The position numbers and the translations under genes were made by a program. From positions 10,266,334 to 10,330,333 of the forward strand of contig NC_040032.1 of the NCBI RefSeq assembly GCF_000972845.2: a DNA stretch of 64,000 nucleotides. Direction: 5' to 3'. Positions 39,091 to 51,125 of this stretch are shown in pieces; position 1 is the stretch's first letter; every line of letters begins with the position of its first letter. This stretch comes from Larimichthys crocea (taxonomy: Eukaryota > Chordata > Actinopteri > Sciaenidae). The notes under the pieces were generated by a model, which worked only from the letters and a program-made list of their open reading frames with translations, was not told where the DNA came from and searched no databases.

Positions 39091-39190
39091 GAGAAGAAGA
39101 AGATTAACTTTATTGATCCCTCAATGGGGGAATTCACTAAAGCGCTGCATCTATCAGTCACCAGAATTTGAATTCCCCTTGTGGGGAAAG
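39091..39190 (-). repeat. SINE tail fragment
   Basis: 'agaagaagattaactttatt' and 'gatccctcaatgggggaatt' at 39095-39134 align base by base with the SINE tail at 37440-37480. The tRNA head and most of the body are missing. A small hairpin, ttcccc-ttgt-ggggaa, lies at 39173-39188. Confidence 0.65.
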
Positions 39191-39227
39191 CAGCGTTCTT
39201 GATAACTGGACCAGAACTAAAATGCAA

Positions 39228-39258
39228 CAATATATATTATTATTATTATATATATATC
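39228..39258. repeat. AT-rich simple repeat
   Basis: Mixed (TAT)n and (AT)n run, 'atatatattattattattat' and onward, adjoining the SINE tail and followed by a poly-T run. Confidence 0.8.
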
Positions 39259-39319
39259 TTTTTTTTTGCCTTGGTAGAGACCAAATTAACCGAACTTGAG
39301 TGTGAAAGTTCACCCACGG

Positions 39320-39409
39320 TGTCATTGAGAAATTGATTGATTGAAATCTGACCGGAGACCTTGATGTCATTGAGAAATTGATTGATTGAAATCTGACCGG
39401 AGACCTTGA
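39320..39409. repeat. Perfect 45-bp tandem duplication
   Basis: The 45 bases at 39320-39364 are repeated without a mismatch at 39365-39409. Each copy contains attgattgattgaaatctg and ends in ggagaccttga. Because 45 is a multiple of three, the minus-strand frame at 39246-39734 shows the same 15 residues twice. That frame has no other support. Absence of any mismatch suggests a recent duplication. Confidence 0.97.
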
Positions 39410-41059
39410 CTGAAATGTTTGAGGACACATGGGATATTGTTGCCTTCTGCTCGCTGTGTTGCATTTTTATTATAGCTGCATGTCGCATACTATCACATCC
39501 AGAATGATATTTCAATTTAATCAAATTGCGAGTCCCCGTTGGCCAGTCAGTGTCAAAGCAGACCACATTGAACGAATGAATGAATCCATTCCTCCTGCTA
39601 ATGCAGCATACACACTGAATGCATGATATAATTGTTTGTTTTTTCTCTTTTCTCTCTCTCTCTGTAGGTAAGTGAAACAAATTGCTCAGGCTGATTGAAA
39701 GTGGACTGCCTCGGGGTATCACATTCAACAACACACGCAGCTCTGGTACAGTACCCAGCCTTTATACTGACAGGGCCTCTGCTTCTCTGTATTAACACAC
39801 ACTGAGTGAAAATCAAATGTCTCAGTGTTACACACTATTTTCCTCCTTTTTTTATCTGCCCACATCTTGATTACAACAGCAGGGTGCGTTTCAAAGCACT
39901 CTCGTACTTTTGACAGGGTTTCGGGTTGGTGCAATGAAGTGCATTTGTTTTGTTCTTTGTGGGAGCGCTGAGACGCAAAATGTTTGCAGATGATGCCAGT
40001 GAGTGTGATGTTTTCTTGTTCTTTGGAGTGCTAGAATTGGAACTGAAATAAGTGTCTGTACTCTGCAGCACAAGCCTGTCTCATCTTGTCCTGATAACAT
40101 ACTGCTAGATCCCATGTGACATCTATGTCAATATTTAAGGCGGAAATTAGTGTGTGGCCATAAAGGAAGGGTTGGGCTCTGTGTTAGCACTAACCCATAC
40201 TGGAGGTGTGGGTTGCACTGAACCTTAGAGACAGCAGCAGTATGCAATGATGCAAGAGGTGATGATAAAGTCCTGGCACTCTTAATGTAATCAATACTAT
40301 CCTGGCTAAGATCTGTAATAATGAGTTACAGAGAAGTAAGCCAGACAAAATCATAATTAAACAGAAATCATGAATACATTTTCTAATGCAGAGAAAATGT
40401 CAACCTTAAAACACACAGATAGCTGTCTATCAAAACAATAAGTTGATGAACTACTACTGCAAAACATCAGCACCCTGAAGAGACGGCACAGAGAGAAATC
40501 ATGTTTAATGCAAACACCACTCAGTGCTATATATGTGCCTCTCATTCATCCACTGTCTCTCTCACACAAACACAATCATGGCAACAAGCTGCTATAACAT
40601 GCAAAGTGTTGGTCTGACCATCAGGGGTTCAGGAACACTTTGACAGAAGAAGCCAGGAATCAACCCCATAAACAGTGAACAACCCGCACTACTAACTGAG
40701 CAACAGCCACACTATGTTCTAACCACCAGCAGTCAGAGCTGCCTCATTTCAAATGCAGATTATAGCCGTGTGAAGGCATAAGCTCATGGGAGAATCTTTG
40801 AGAAAAAGTTCAACATTTGCAATCAATTAAAAAAATGTAACTTAATATGTAACATAATTAGGCATGTTCGTTTGTAAAAAAAAAAAAGAAGGGGGAAGTT
40901 TTATAGTGATGAGCAGACTGCTAATGAACTTGGCTGAGCCAAAACATTTTGCAGCCTCAGGTCGCCTTAATTGTTCAGAAGTATTTTGCGATGCCCAAAT
41001 TATGACCATAACATCCGGCAATGATGCCGTACCTCTTCGTTATGAGCAGGCTCGCCGTC
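39410..41059. other. Gene-free stretch
   Basis: Contains a CT-rich run near 39642-39662. No exon, RNA gene or transposon recognised. Confidence 0.45.
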
Positions 41060-41290
41060 TGACTGCCGCACCTTAATTGGAAACCACTCATGGCCGCGTG
41101 TGTCTTCACTGCAGCGACTCGGTTGTCTCGTAGTCGACGTCGCAGCCACTGGCTCTGAGGTGAAGTCACTGCATTTGTGTTTGACTCCGTCTGGCTGCGT
41201 GTCACATGGCCTAATTGAGTTCAAATTGAATATGAGCTACCAATCAGTGCAATTAATGGAGGATTAGATTGTGTCTTGTGAGGGCACGGT
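41060..41290. promoter_or_regulatory. Candidate conserved non-coding element
   Basis: Repeat-free block joining a CpG-containing half (41090-41160) to a homeodomain-rich half with 'cctaattgagttcaaattga' near 41210-41229, 'accaatcag' near 41239-41247 and 'caattaatgg' near 41250-41259. No coding signal. Short frames on the minus strand over 40975-41224 overlap each other and carry no domain. Confidence 0.3.
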
Positions 41291-43439
41291 GGTAGATAAA
41301 TCTCCCCAGTCCTCAGACATTAATACCTAAGCAGTGATACAGGCACACAATGACTCCTCAGATTGGTCATACTCTGGCTTAAATAGGAATGGCTTGATGT
41401 AGGTCGTGCCATTATTTTCCACCAAAGTGATACACAGTAAATGCATGTACACCTTACTCTTTCATGACTTTACTGTGCAGTAGATACGATGAAAGTGAAT
41501 TTTGTTACTGTGTGTGTGTGGGGGAACTTTTTAGAATCAGTATTTCATCCCAAAACAATGTCACCTAAAATCCAATAATCAGTAATGGTTATCACGTAGT
41601 AATTCATGACTTAAAAGTCCCCAGTGAGCAATAAATATCACATTAGTTAAATAATGAGCAATCACCCCAGAGAACAGTTCTCTATAAATCCACGCAGCAC
41701 TGGCTGTGCTGCCACCTGGCATGGTGCAGTACTTTTTTCTGAAATCATGGAGTTTTTAATTACAGACCTTGGCTCCAAGCTGGATGTGATTTGGATATCC
41801 TGATGACATTTCATGCACTCCTAGTCTTTCCTTTATGCTTTTATTCTGGCGAGACCCAAATTTAATACCCTGAATCATTTACTCAGCCTCTGTAACATGC
41901 TCGTATGTGACATACAAACATTAATGTGTCACACTGACTTGTTTTTGGTGACTTGATCTCATTTTCTATTTATATATATATTTATATATACACCTTTAAT
42001 TTGAATTTGAATGAAGGTGTCTGTTTACTTCTTGCATGTCTGTGTTTTATATATTTTTTTTACAAACATGCTGTGACATATTTCGTGCTCTGTGTTTATA
42101 GTCACTTATTGAATGTGGCACCAGAGCTGCAGATTAGGGATTTCATCACAGCCGCCTCTTTTGCTAAAATGCCACTTTAACTCCATTTATGATTTCTACT
42201 GACTACAAATAGTATTGGTGTCAATGCAGCATGTGCTGCATATGCATGAAAACAACCTTACTTCCCTTTACTTCAGTGTTACATACGTTAGCTGGTTGAG
42301 GAGCTGTTGGTCTCACTTGTTCCCAGTGGTGAGTAAAGAAAACCATCAAAAAAACAAGATTTTTACTGTCTGTAAGTGGAAGACGACATGAGATCATTTG
42401 TCAAATGTCTGTTTTGCTTTGCTGTGTTGGTTTAACAGCGTGCAGCATACAGTACTTTAAGGACTCGTGCTGTTATTGATAATATGTTGAAATTGCATTC
42501 TCTGCTGTAAACTGATCAGCAGTCTGGAGGATGACATCTCCAGAACGAACAGACATTTACTTTTAGTATCTAAAAATGTTCAGCTCCACTCTTCATTCTC
42601 CATGAAGCTTTTAGTTGTAATTTCACACTGAGTTCATTATAACAATTACATTGATTTGTAGCAGTGATGGAAGATTTTAGAAACTGTTTTGAAAGATAGA
42701 ATTAGTAATTTTCTGATAGTTACTTACTCGGGCGCTTCAGTTCTCTGGTAAACAGTTGTCAGTATAATATCTCAGAGCTGGGTGAAGTATGTGCACGCGC
42801 AGGCCTGATGCAACTCCAAACACATCTCTCAAACTTGAATCCTTTTCTTATGTCCAACACACAGGCAGTGAGTCCAGCACTGCTCAGTCAGCACTGGCTC
42901 ATTGGGATGAAAATGAATGAAATCATTTGAAAACAACTGCAAATATCATCTCTGTTGTTTTTCTGTTTCCTGCATGCTTTTTTCAGTGTAGCACTAAGTC
43001 TTGTTGCATCAGCTCACAGCGAGGGAGACTCTGCATGCGAACGCACGTCAGCTTTTCTTCATCATTCTGCTCCGGCCTCTTGTCTTTTTCCAGATCCGTA
43101 TTGTTTATTGTGCTTCTGTTTTCTCTCCAGCATTATGACCTCGTCCATCAAAGAGGCTGCGCTGCCTCTGCTTTTGGACATATAATAAGGGCACTTTGCT
43201 TTGCTTTATATCAGCATCAGAATATGTTTGAGCCATGAGTCAGATGCCTCCGCTGCACAACACAAAGGAGCATTGTAACCCCTGCTCTGTTGTTCTTGTC
43301 GTGTCTGGGGGGGGTCTCATGCTAAAATCCTTACAATGTAGATTCAAATGAGAAGAAATGATCGGAAACAACGACGCAGAAGAAATTAAGAGGCAGGTAT
43401 CTGAGTGCACAGAGAAAATCTTTCCATTCTAATACAGTA
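41291..43439. other. Gene-free stretch
   Basis: AT-rich with TATA-type simple sequence near 41970-41990 and a CTCF-like core on the minus strand near 41709-41722. Overlapping frames at 42927-43238 lack domains. Confidence 0.45.
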
Positions 43440-43600
43440 TGCTCCATTGGCACAGCCATTATGCTAATGCACAAGGCGATGCTGTTGAAATGATTCGTTA
43501 GTGTAATGGGAAGAAGCTAATTGAGTGAATTCTTGCCAAATTACCAGACGTGGTTAATCGTCCACCATGAGCCTCAGTCAGATGTGAAGACGCGTACGCA
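43440..43600. promoter_or_regulatory. Candidate conserved non-coding element
   Basis: Repeat-free block with 'agctaattgagtgaattctt' near 43514-43533 and 'tggttaatcg' near 43551-43560. It shares the ten bases CTAATTGAGT with the block at 41060-41290. Assignment by motif content only. Confidence 0.25.
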
Positions 43601-43620
43601 GGTACAAATGTACTCACAAA

Positions 43621-43638
43621 ACACACACACACACACAC
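43621..43638. repeat. (CA)n microsatellite, short
   Basis: About 18 bases of uninterrupted AC dinucleotide. Confidence 0.9.
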
Positions 43639-44088
43639 AAGCGAATGCAAAGGTGTCTACAAGAAGGGTGACTGCACTTCACCTATGACAGCCACTCCAT
43701 TTAGAGCAGCGGTGCTACACAGGTGCTCACTGCTCTGAGACAGACAAGATCTTAGAGTGGAATTGACTGCGAGATGACAAAAAAAAAGAAGACATGAATA
43801 CTGAACAGCTCTCTTAGAGGCAAGCGGCGCAGCAGTCACAGCCTAGTGTGTCTCTCGGTTGAGTCACTCACACAGAGAAAGTGGTTGATCCTTAAGGAAT
43901 ACTAGCCGAGCCGATGGCATTTGCGAAGCGGCCGACGTCGACAGATGATACAGATGATTTTTTGCTTTGAGACGTGTCGAGCAAATGCCTCAGAAATAAC
44001 TACACAAAGCCTTTATGTCTGTTGCAAAAGAGCAGTGTTGATTAATCAGTAACCGTTTCTCCAGCCTAATCTAGGTGTGTACGAGACA

Positions 44089-44114
44089 GTGTGTGTGTGT
44101 GTGTGTGTGTGTGT
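44089..44114. repeat. (GT)13 microsatellite
   Basis: 26 bases of uninterrupted GT. Confidence 0.95.
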
Positions 44115-44856
44115 AGGCGTGTTGCGAGAGAGAGTACACCCTGGATAATGTCACATTAGCATACCTCTATCCCCTCGCTGTCACTCAGTGTAAAATGGGA
44201 AGGCATACCTGTAGAGTTAGCCCCATTCTGACTGCACAAATATGTCTCTAATGTCATCAGGAGTCAGCCATGTGTTTCACCACAGCGGCTGACATAACAG
44301 CCCGGCGTAACTCACCGGGGGCTGAGCCGGGGAATGGATAGATTAGCTTTAATGGAATAGAATAGGGATGGTTCAGCCAAGGAAAGCACAATGCGGCGAA
44401 AGTTCACCCTTTTCCTGCTGATAGCGTGCAGAATGTTCGGCGTGAGAGGTGTGAATGCAGCGGTATCGGAGTCTGACAGCTGGAGGGCTGCCGGCTGAAA
44501 CAAGCGAGTGAAAGCTGCAGATTCCTACTTAGCCAGTTAATGCAGCAGCCAGACACCACACTGAAGGAACGCTGAGGCACAACTCATATAACAACTGCAT
44601 ATTAGTATATGAAACTATAATTAGAGCTTTATTCGCATTGTAAATACTTAATGTTACTGTTATGATTCATCTCCACAGTTGTTAACTTCCCGTTCACTGT
44701 GATACTGACTGAACTACGAGTCCCAAGGGTTGTCGTCTGGAACTGAGTGGGCGGCTGAGCAAAACAGAATATTTATGATAATTATACATGTCGACATGTG
44801 TAACATGACAACAGACGAACCTTGCTGCAGTTTGTCCTCTGAACCTCTGAGGGCGT
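44115..44856. other. Gene-free stretch
   Basis: Unique-looking sequence up to the hAT-like element. No supported gene. Confidence 0.45.
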
Positions 44857-45173
44857 GTGATCAGTGGGGATGGGAATTGATCAGATTTTTACGATTCCGA
44901 TTCCATTATCGATTCTGCTTAACGATTCGATTCTTTATCGATTCTAATTTGGGGAAAAAAAGGAGAACAGACAGTTTGATCAGCATCGACTTTGTTTAGT
45001 TAGAAATATCATGACCTTACAAAACCAACAGCGAGGTCAAAAGAGGCCCACAGCCTGGATAATAGTAACGATGTGTAACTGTGGCAAGAAGCACATGGCG
45101 CCAACATGGTAGGCAGTGTGTTACTTCCCAGAGTTACCTTCTGTAGTAACCACAGAGGTGGTCACAGCCTGGC

Positions 45174-45191
45174 TGCTGCTGCTGCTGCTAG
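45174..45191. repeat. (CTG)n microsatellite
   Basis: About six CTG/GCT units inside the hAT-like element. They give a run of Ala codons on the minus strand just after the BED finger. Confidence 0.85.
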
Positions 45192-45203
45192 GTTGAGATT
45201 CAC

Positions 45204-45395
45204 GATGTCAAAAACACGACATTCATTTAAAAATATTACATGTTGTGTGCGCAAATGTTTCTGCATGTTCGTCAAGTTCCCTCCTGATGCTGTTATCTCC
45301 ACTTTGCAATGATTGCAAGTCGACCTGTTGACGTCTGTTTTGGTGAAATTCAGTCAAAATTTGGAGCGTCTGAACAGAGTGGGTGCCATTGTTAC
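45204..45395 (-). pseudogene. BED-type zinc finger of a hAT transposase, broken
   Basis: On the minus strand the frame gives STCNHCKVEITASGGNLTNM and continues with QKHLRTQH. Metal ligands are two Cys codons at 45315-45317 and 45306-45308 and two His codons at 45255-45257 and 45240-45242. This is the C-x2-C ... H-x4-H pattern of BED fingers, with the NL..HL core of the second helix. BED fingers bind the transposon ends and form the N-terminus of many hAT transposases. An in-frame TGA at 45354-45356, where the family usually has its aromatic (Trp) residue, breaks the reading frame before the finger. No catalytic domain follows; the frame ends near the GCT repeat at 45174-45191. Confidence 0.75.
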
Positions 45396-45555
45396 TACTG
45401 ACTGCACTGCACGTGAGAAACATGCGTAAGTTACGTGGTGTAATTAGTCGTGCTTGCTGGAATCGATAAGAGAATCGTACGATTCCATGGAACTGAAACA
45501 CACAGAACCGGTTCTCAACAAGAACCGGTTCTCGATTCCCATCCCCAGTGTTTAG

Positions 45556-47439
45556 TGGACGGAGCTGCTGCCCTCAAGTAAACTAGCAGGTATTGCAAAT
45601 GTATGAGCGGTCAAGTATTCTCATTAAAATCCAACTGAGATCTAAAAAAAATCTTCAAGCTGCATGAAAAGATTTTTTTTTCTCAGCCTAACTTTAATAT
45701 TGAAGCTGTAAAAAGAAGAGTGTGCCCTCCTTATTAAAAGAGACCAAATATAATCTGCCTTTTTTTGGCCCCAGTGAAATTCTCCCGTTTGGTACGAGCA
45801 CTTAATTCCTCACAGGAAGTGACACGTTGACATTTAAACACTATAAACTCTCCTGAACAATGTTCCATCCAGAGGAAAAACTCACCTGATCTCCAGCCTC
45901 TCTTCTTCCTCTGGTATGAAGGCTGGTAAACACGAGTTCAGTGCATTCAGTTTACAGACCATCAATGAAGCTGACAGTCTGTTTCAGTCAGTTTGATCCA
46001 AACCACAAATTCTAAGAAACCTTAATTTCATAATAGTTTTTTTAAGCTTGCTCTCTTTGTCCTCCCTCCCTGCCAACCAAATAAAAGTTTCTCTCCCTTT
46101 TGAAACAAATGCTCAAAAATGAGATTAAGATCGTTAAGGTAACATTAATCTAACATCTTGGACACAAGACAAGGTCAAGCCATGTAATCTGTCTTCTAAT
46201 GATGCGTGGAGGTTACTTGTTGGCTTTGTGAGGGTTACATAAAGGCTAAGCATACGTGGCCTGATTGAGCAGGATATACACTGAAGTAGCATTGTGTCTC
46301 TTACTGATCAGGGTCATTGGATATTTCGTTGTTGTGCTGGGAGTCTTGAGGTGTGGTGACCATCTGCCTGTCGACATGAAGGTTAAACAGGAAGAGCACT
46401 GCCCCACGCCTCCTGCTTTGCTTTGCAGTGTGCTGCAGAGGGGCGGGTGCTTTCTGGATGACCTGTTGCCACGATGATCTACAGTTCATCAGGTTTCTAA
46501 TTTGGCTCATTGTCCATTGACAGGAGGTGAGGTAGTGAATCTCTGCTTGGTCAAAGAGGCTGCGCTGCAAAAAAAACTGAGCTTAGTTAGAGCAAGCAGC
46601 GCAATTAACAGTGCAAATAGACATAGTACCCATTAAAAACAAACCAATGTGTCCAATGTCTGCAGCTATTTGTCATTACACAAATGCACAGCCTAGTACA
46701 CATTCTGTTCTGAAATGTGGTCAGACAGGTCAATGATTAAAATATCCATGTCAACATTTTCAAGCATTATTCAGAGGTTTATTCGTTCTTTTTTTACACT
46801 GAACACATAATAATGCACTTTATTATTACCTGAAACCGGCGTTTTTCGGTTGTGCATAACACAACTGTACTCGTTATACAAATGTGTTTTTGGCTGTAAA
46901 GCTACAAGATCATAGAGCTCTTCTGGGAGCCCATGTTAGCCGGCCTTGAAATGACAGAGATTTGTTGTTGTTCTTTATTGAGGCAATTCACCCGTTAGTT
47001 CCAAGAATGCTTTCTAATGACAAGGACAGCACTCGACTGTGCAAAACACTAATTTGGGGATTAAAGGCACCTGCAGACGGAAAGGATGTGGAGATATTTC
47101 CGAGCGATTCTCCAGATACCCTATTAAACAGAACTGAGAGAGAGCCGTGCAGCCTGACACGAGAACCAGAGGATCAACGCCGGCTGCATATTTTTGTGAC
47201 ACCAGTGCTGAGCGCTTTCATTTGCAAGGACTCCTGTGTTAAATCATCTTTTCAATCCGTGTCTATTCAAACCCGATATTCCAGTGAGAGGGCAGAGTGC
47301 ACGGGCACATCAATTTAGGATGGAGAAAAGATTTGCTTGAGATGTCTGTTTACACGTGAATAAAAGATCATGGGATCAGGCTGCCGTGCATTTGATAATA
47401 AACGAGGAAACATTATGAAAAAGACCGAAAACATTTGCT
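45556..47439. other. Gene-free stretch
   Basis: Includes the 118-codon plus-strand frame at 46962-47318, whose translation has no recognisable domain, signal peptide or splice context. No transposon ends recognised. Confidence 0.45.
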
Positions 47440-47540
47440 TGCGGTGTTAGGACACATTTAATTAGCATTTGACATTAATTTTAGCAACATATCTCAATTT
47501 AGGAAAAGAACTTAATTGGGAACACATAATGGTTCTTAGC
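47440..47540. promoter_or_regulatory. Candidate conserved non-coding element, short
   Basis: A 100-base stretch with 'tttaattagcatttgacatt', 'aattttagcaac' and 'cttaattggg': three homeodomain cores without repeats. Weak, by motif content only. Confidence 0.22.
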
Positions 47541-50535
47541 ACACACCGTAGCCATAGCTACACGCTGACCTGTGCACAAGGATCCAGCGTACTTTTTAAG
47601 ATATACTAAATGGATTTACACTCTGTACCTTCCAAAACAAGATCAAGCATAATTCAATTTGGAAAGCAGATCAAATTATACTTAGTCATCTCTGAAGGCA
47701 AGCTGTCAGTCTGCAAATAGCGGTAGTAGTATTGATGGACTGAAAGTTTTTTTTTTTTTTTTTTGTGTGAGGCAATCAGTCTTGAGCTAACAACTAACAG
47801 AGTATTCTACCCTGTGCCAGGTGAGCTGGATTCAGTGTGTGGTAATAGAACAGATTGCACCCTTTAGTGTACCCAAACAGTCTGACTTTGAATAGTTGAC
47901 ATATGAGCCAACACAAGGCAACACAGGAAATCAGTGTAAATACAGCGCCCAAATGAAATATGTCCTTTATCTAGAGCTGCTGCTACCGAATCTTTTTGTT
48001 CCTGATGCCAAGAATTTTCCAAAAGCAGTTGAAATTTGCAAGAATATTTAAATGTATTTATTTATTTATGACGTGAAGGGATGCAGTACTTATTTAACTT
48101 GGAGCTACAGATGAAAATATCATTGCATCATTCAGAATATCACGTGGCCTTTTAGATTTGATGTTATGCACATCACAGCTCTTTGCACATTTATCAAGCT
48201 CAAATCAATAAGCAGTGTAATCACAAACGACACCAACAGTCACTGTCTTGTATTCATTGCATACTTTGTTGTGTCATACTCATGCTACAGTTATGATTCA
48301 GAATTATTACCGTGACTTGGCACAAAGTAATCCATACACCTCATCATCAGCTGACTCAGACACATCTTCATCTTCATCACAACGTGCAGAATCAGCAGTG
48401 AACCCGACCCACCAGCACAGCACAACAACCCAAGCAAGCTTTCTTATTTATATTTAATTTATAGTGTCAGTGTCATCGAATGTGGCCAAACAGGGAAACG
48501 CATCAATCAATGACGACCTCCGACATGTTCACACCAGATTCTTCATACAAATAATTCTCTTTGTTGGATAACTGGAGAGCATGCTGGCCAGATATTGAAC
48601 AGATTATTTTAATTCACTGCACATAAGAGCAAACATCGTGCTCACAGGCAACTTTTATGGATTCTATATCACAGCAACAACCTGTGAACAACACTGAGGA
48701 GCCCCGGAGTAACGCTCATCATTTTTTTTCATGAAATGTGAAATTATCCTCATGATGACAGTTCATTTGAATCATTTGAATTTGCTGCATGCACAGTAGC
48801 TACTTCCATCATTCCTCTTGACTGTAATATTCAAACTTCAAACTTGTGAAATGACATAAACACGTTATCAGTTCATCTGTCTGGATCATGCGTGTGTGTG
48901 TTTCTCTTCGTGGGAATTCAAAGCTCTACTCCAAGCCCGTCACATCTGCTCAATGTCAAAACATTTACCAGGCTTACATAACGGCTGTCTTGCCATAATT
49001 AAAGCTGACATTCCAGAACTATTATCGAGGGAGCTTAACATAAGATTTATTTTTCTTTCTTTATGTAGGTATGTCTACTGTACAGGAATAATTATGGGCC
49101 TTGAAATCTGTTTGATTACACAAATGCAACTCAGTTGAATTAATTCACAAATGTGGATAAACCTCACATCCATTTCTGTAGTTTGTACTGCTCAAATATT
49201 ATTATCGTACTCTGATTCTTCCAGCTTCACTAGAAATGATATGATGCTTCGCTGACTTCACTGATCTTCTCTAGTTCTCTAATTATTACTACAGTATTTC
49301 CCGCCTTTGTCGTGTGGCGTTTCTCATCGTCAAGCAGTTATTAAGCTTCCAGACGTGGCCTTCATGTTGTGCAGTTAAGTCACCCCGTCACGAGCTGCTT
49401 GTGAGTCGCCTCTAACTCTTCTCCAGTGACGTATTACGCTGGTTATTGAGCTAATGTCATGCATCGCCAGAGAAAAGTGTTTTGTAGCTCGCAGGGCCCG
49501 GATTCAAGGTAATGCGCCTTCAGTTCTGACCAGATGCACTCGACAGAGTTCGGTGCATAGCAGTTTTAACGTTTATATGCAAGGGAAAATACAAGATGCC
49601 AGAATGAGTTAGCGTGGTCCTTAGAGTGTGGAGTGATGTTTATTTCGTTGCCTTTTTCCACTCCTTGAAACAGTAACTGCCGCAGACCAGAGAAATGAAT
49701 GAGTGCACTCTCTGAACAATTGGTTACACTAATGGATCAATTTAGCTCAGAGGAGAAGTGAAAAAGCAAGCCACAGCTGATGCAGGTTTACTGCAAAAGT
49801 GCTGACAATTTCTGAGGTGATCACAGTATAACAAGAATAAGCGTCTTTGTAACTCTAGAGTGGCTTTTAATGACTTGGATACAGGCCACGCAGTGTGTGT
49901 GTGTGAGCATATTTTTGTGTGTGTCCGTTCTGGGTGATGATAAAATGATATGTAAGCAGCCCATCTTCACTCTTTCTATATGCAATCTAATGGTTTCTTT
50001 CAGTCTTGGGAACTGTTTATACTTTAAAACATTCATCCTATGATCTGTTGTACTCGAGCTGTTTTTAGTCAAGCCGATCTCTTTTAAAGGGCATCACTTG
50101 CCGTGCGTCGCTGTATGTGCAGTAGGTTACGTTTAAGCAGATTCGGTGCGTTTGCAGGATTAATGAAGTCTATGGCGCCCTCAAATTTGCAGAATGGAGC
50201 TTGTGGCTTCTCTGAATGGGTCTCCATGCTGAGATGAGCCTCTGAAATTTGCATGCAAAACGCTGTGAAAGCTCACATTAATAATTTCCACTGCTGTCAT
50301 TATCTCGGCCTTAAAAAAGAAAAAAAAAAATCCTGGAAAATCAAGGCCTCAAATTACTGACATGCTGATTCATATCATCAAATGACCAATGTGTTCAGCA
50401 AAATGTGGGTCATCTGAAGTTGTTACTTTACAGATGGATGGAGTTGCATGGAGTTAAAGAACATAATGACCTTTGTAAATTAATCACAGAGGGACCCCCT
50501 TTATGTCCCCAGCACACGGGCCCTCAGTCTGGCTT
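47541..50535. other. Gene-free stretch
   Basis: A run of 18 T lies at 47747-47764. A palindromic octamer-type site, tttgcatgcaaa, lies at 50248-50259. No exon, RNA gene or transposon recognised. Confidence 0.45.
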
Positions 50536-51060
50536 TTAAAGCGACATTCTGTAACTTTTCCACCATAAAAGCAGCTTTTAGATCATGTTGATGACTTCTA
50601 ATCAGGTGAATGGTGTCTCTGTCATCCCCACACTGCCCTGTACACCTGTTTCTGCACTATGTAACTTTGTGCTGCGGGTACAATCACCCAGAGTCACACA
50701 GCACCAACTATTTCATTGATTCTGGTGAAACTGGATCATATTTTATAGAGAAAATGTTTTCTGGTTTTCCCTCTGATGTCCTCCAGGCTGATGCGCATCA
50801 ACTTTTGTGATGTAAAAAGTAAACTGCCATGAATTATAGCTGCTATTAGCTAATGTTAGCTCAGTTTGTCAGCCGGGCTTTGAGCATGAGAAGACCGGGG
50901 GGATTTACTGACAGGGAGTGGAGCCGATACTGTGCCAGATCTGTAGCTAGGCCAGCAGGCCTGTATCTAAGAGTAAATCTGGGCTGAGCTTTGTGAAGTA
51001 AAGGGCTGAAAGACAGACGCCGAGCTGAGCCGCTATGCTGTGTTGTGGTGTTGCACTTTC
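50536..51060 (+). mobile_element. Unnamed inverted-repeat element
   Basis: Left end TTAAAGCGACATTCTGTAAC at 50536-50555, continuing CTTTTCCACC, is the inverse of ends at 28649-28679 and 58601-58632 (27 of 32 bases against the latter). The interior shares a 24-base exact block (51004-51027) with the copy at 61840-62175 (62036-62059), plus a diverged 'gtgccaga.ctg.agct' block. The right boundary is not resolved, since the SINE starts at about 51126. No coding capacity. I do not know a name for it. Confidence 0.6.
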
Positions 51061-51125
51061 TTGATGTTTGTCTGCTAGCAAAGTGGCCGAATGGCTTGTT
51101 TTTGATCAGAAATCATTCCGAATAC

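Larger units (their letters stand above)
44857..45555 (-). mobile_element. hAT-like DNA transposon fragment, non-autonomous
   Basis: The element spans about 44865-45547. Its left end TGGGGATGGGAATTGA and the reverse complement of its right end TGGGGATGGGAATCGA agree at 15 of 16 positions. Flanking 8-mers gtgatcag (44857-44864) and gtgtttag (45548-45555) agree at 6 of 8, as expected for an old hAT target duplication. Sub-terminal regions are rich in CGATTC/GAATCG repeats, a hAT-typical feature. About 680 bases is far too short for a full transposase. The interior holds a BED finger on the minus strand, which sets the orientation given here. Confidence 0.78.

Noticed and set aside
39246..39734. 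162-codon minus-strand open frame with an internal 15-residue repeat
   Set aside because: The repeat is explained by the 45-bp DNA duplication, and the rest has no domain or codon signal.
46962..47318. 118-codon plus-strand open frame
   Set aside because: No domain, signal or exon boundary that I trust; length is within chance for 64 kb.
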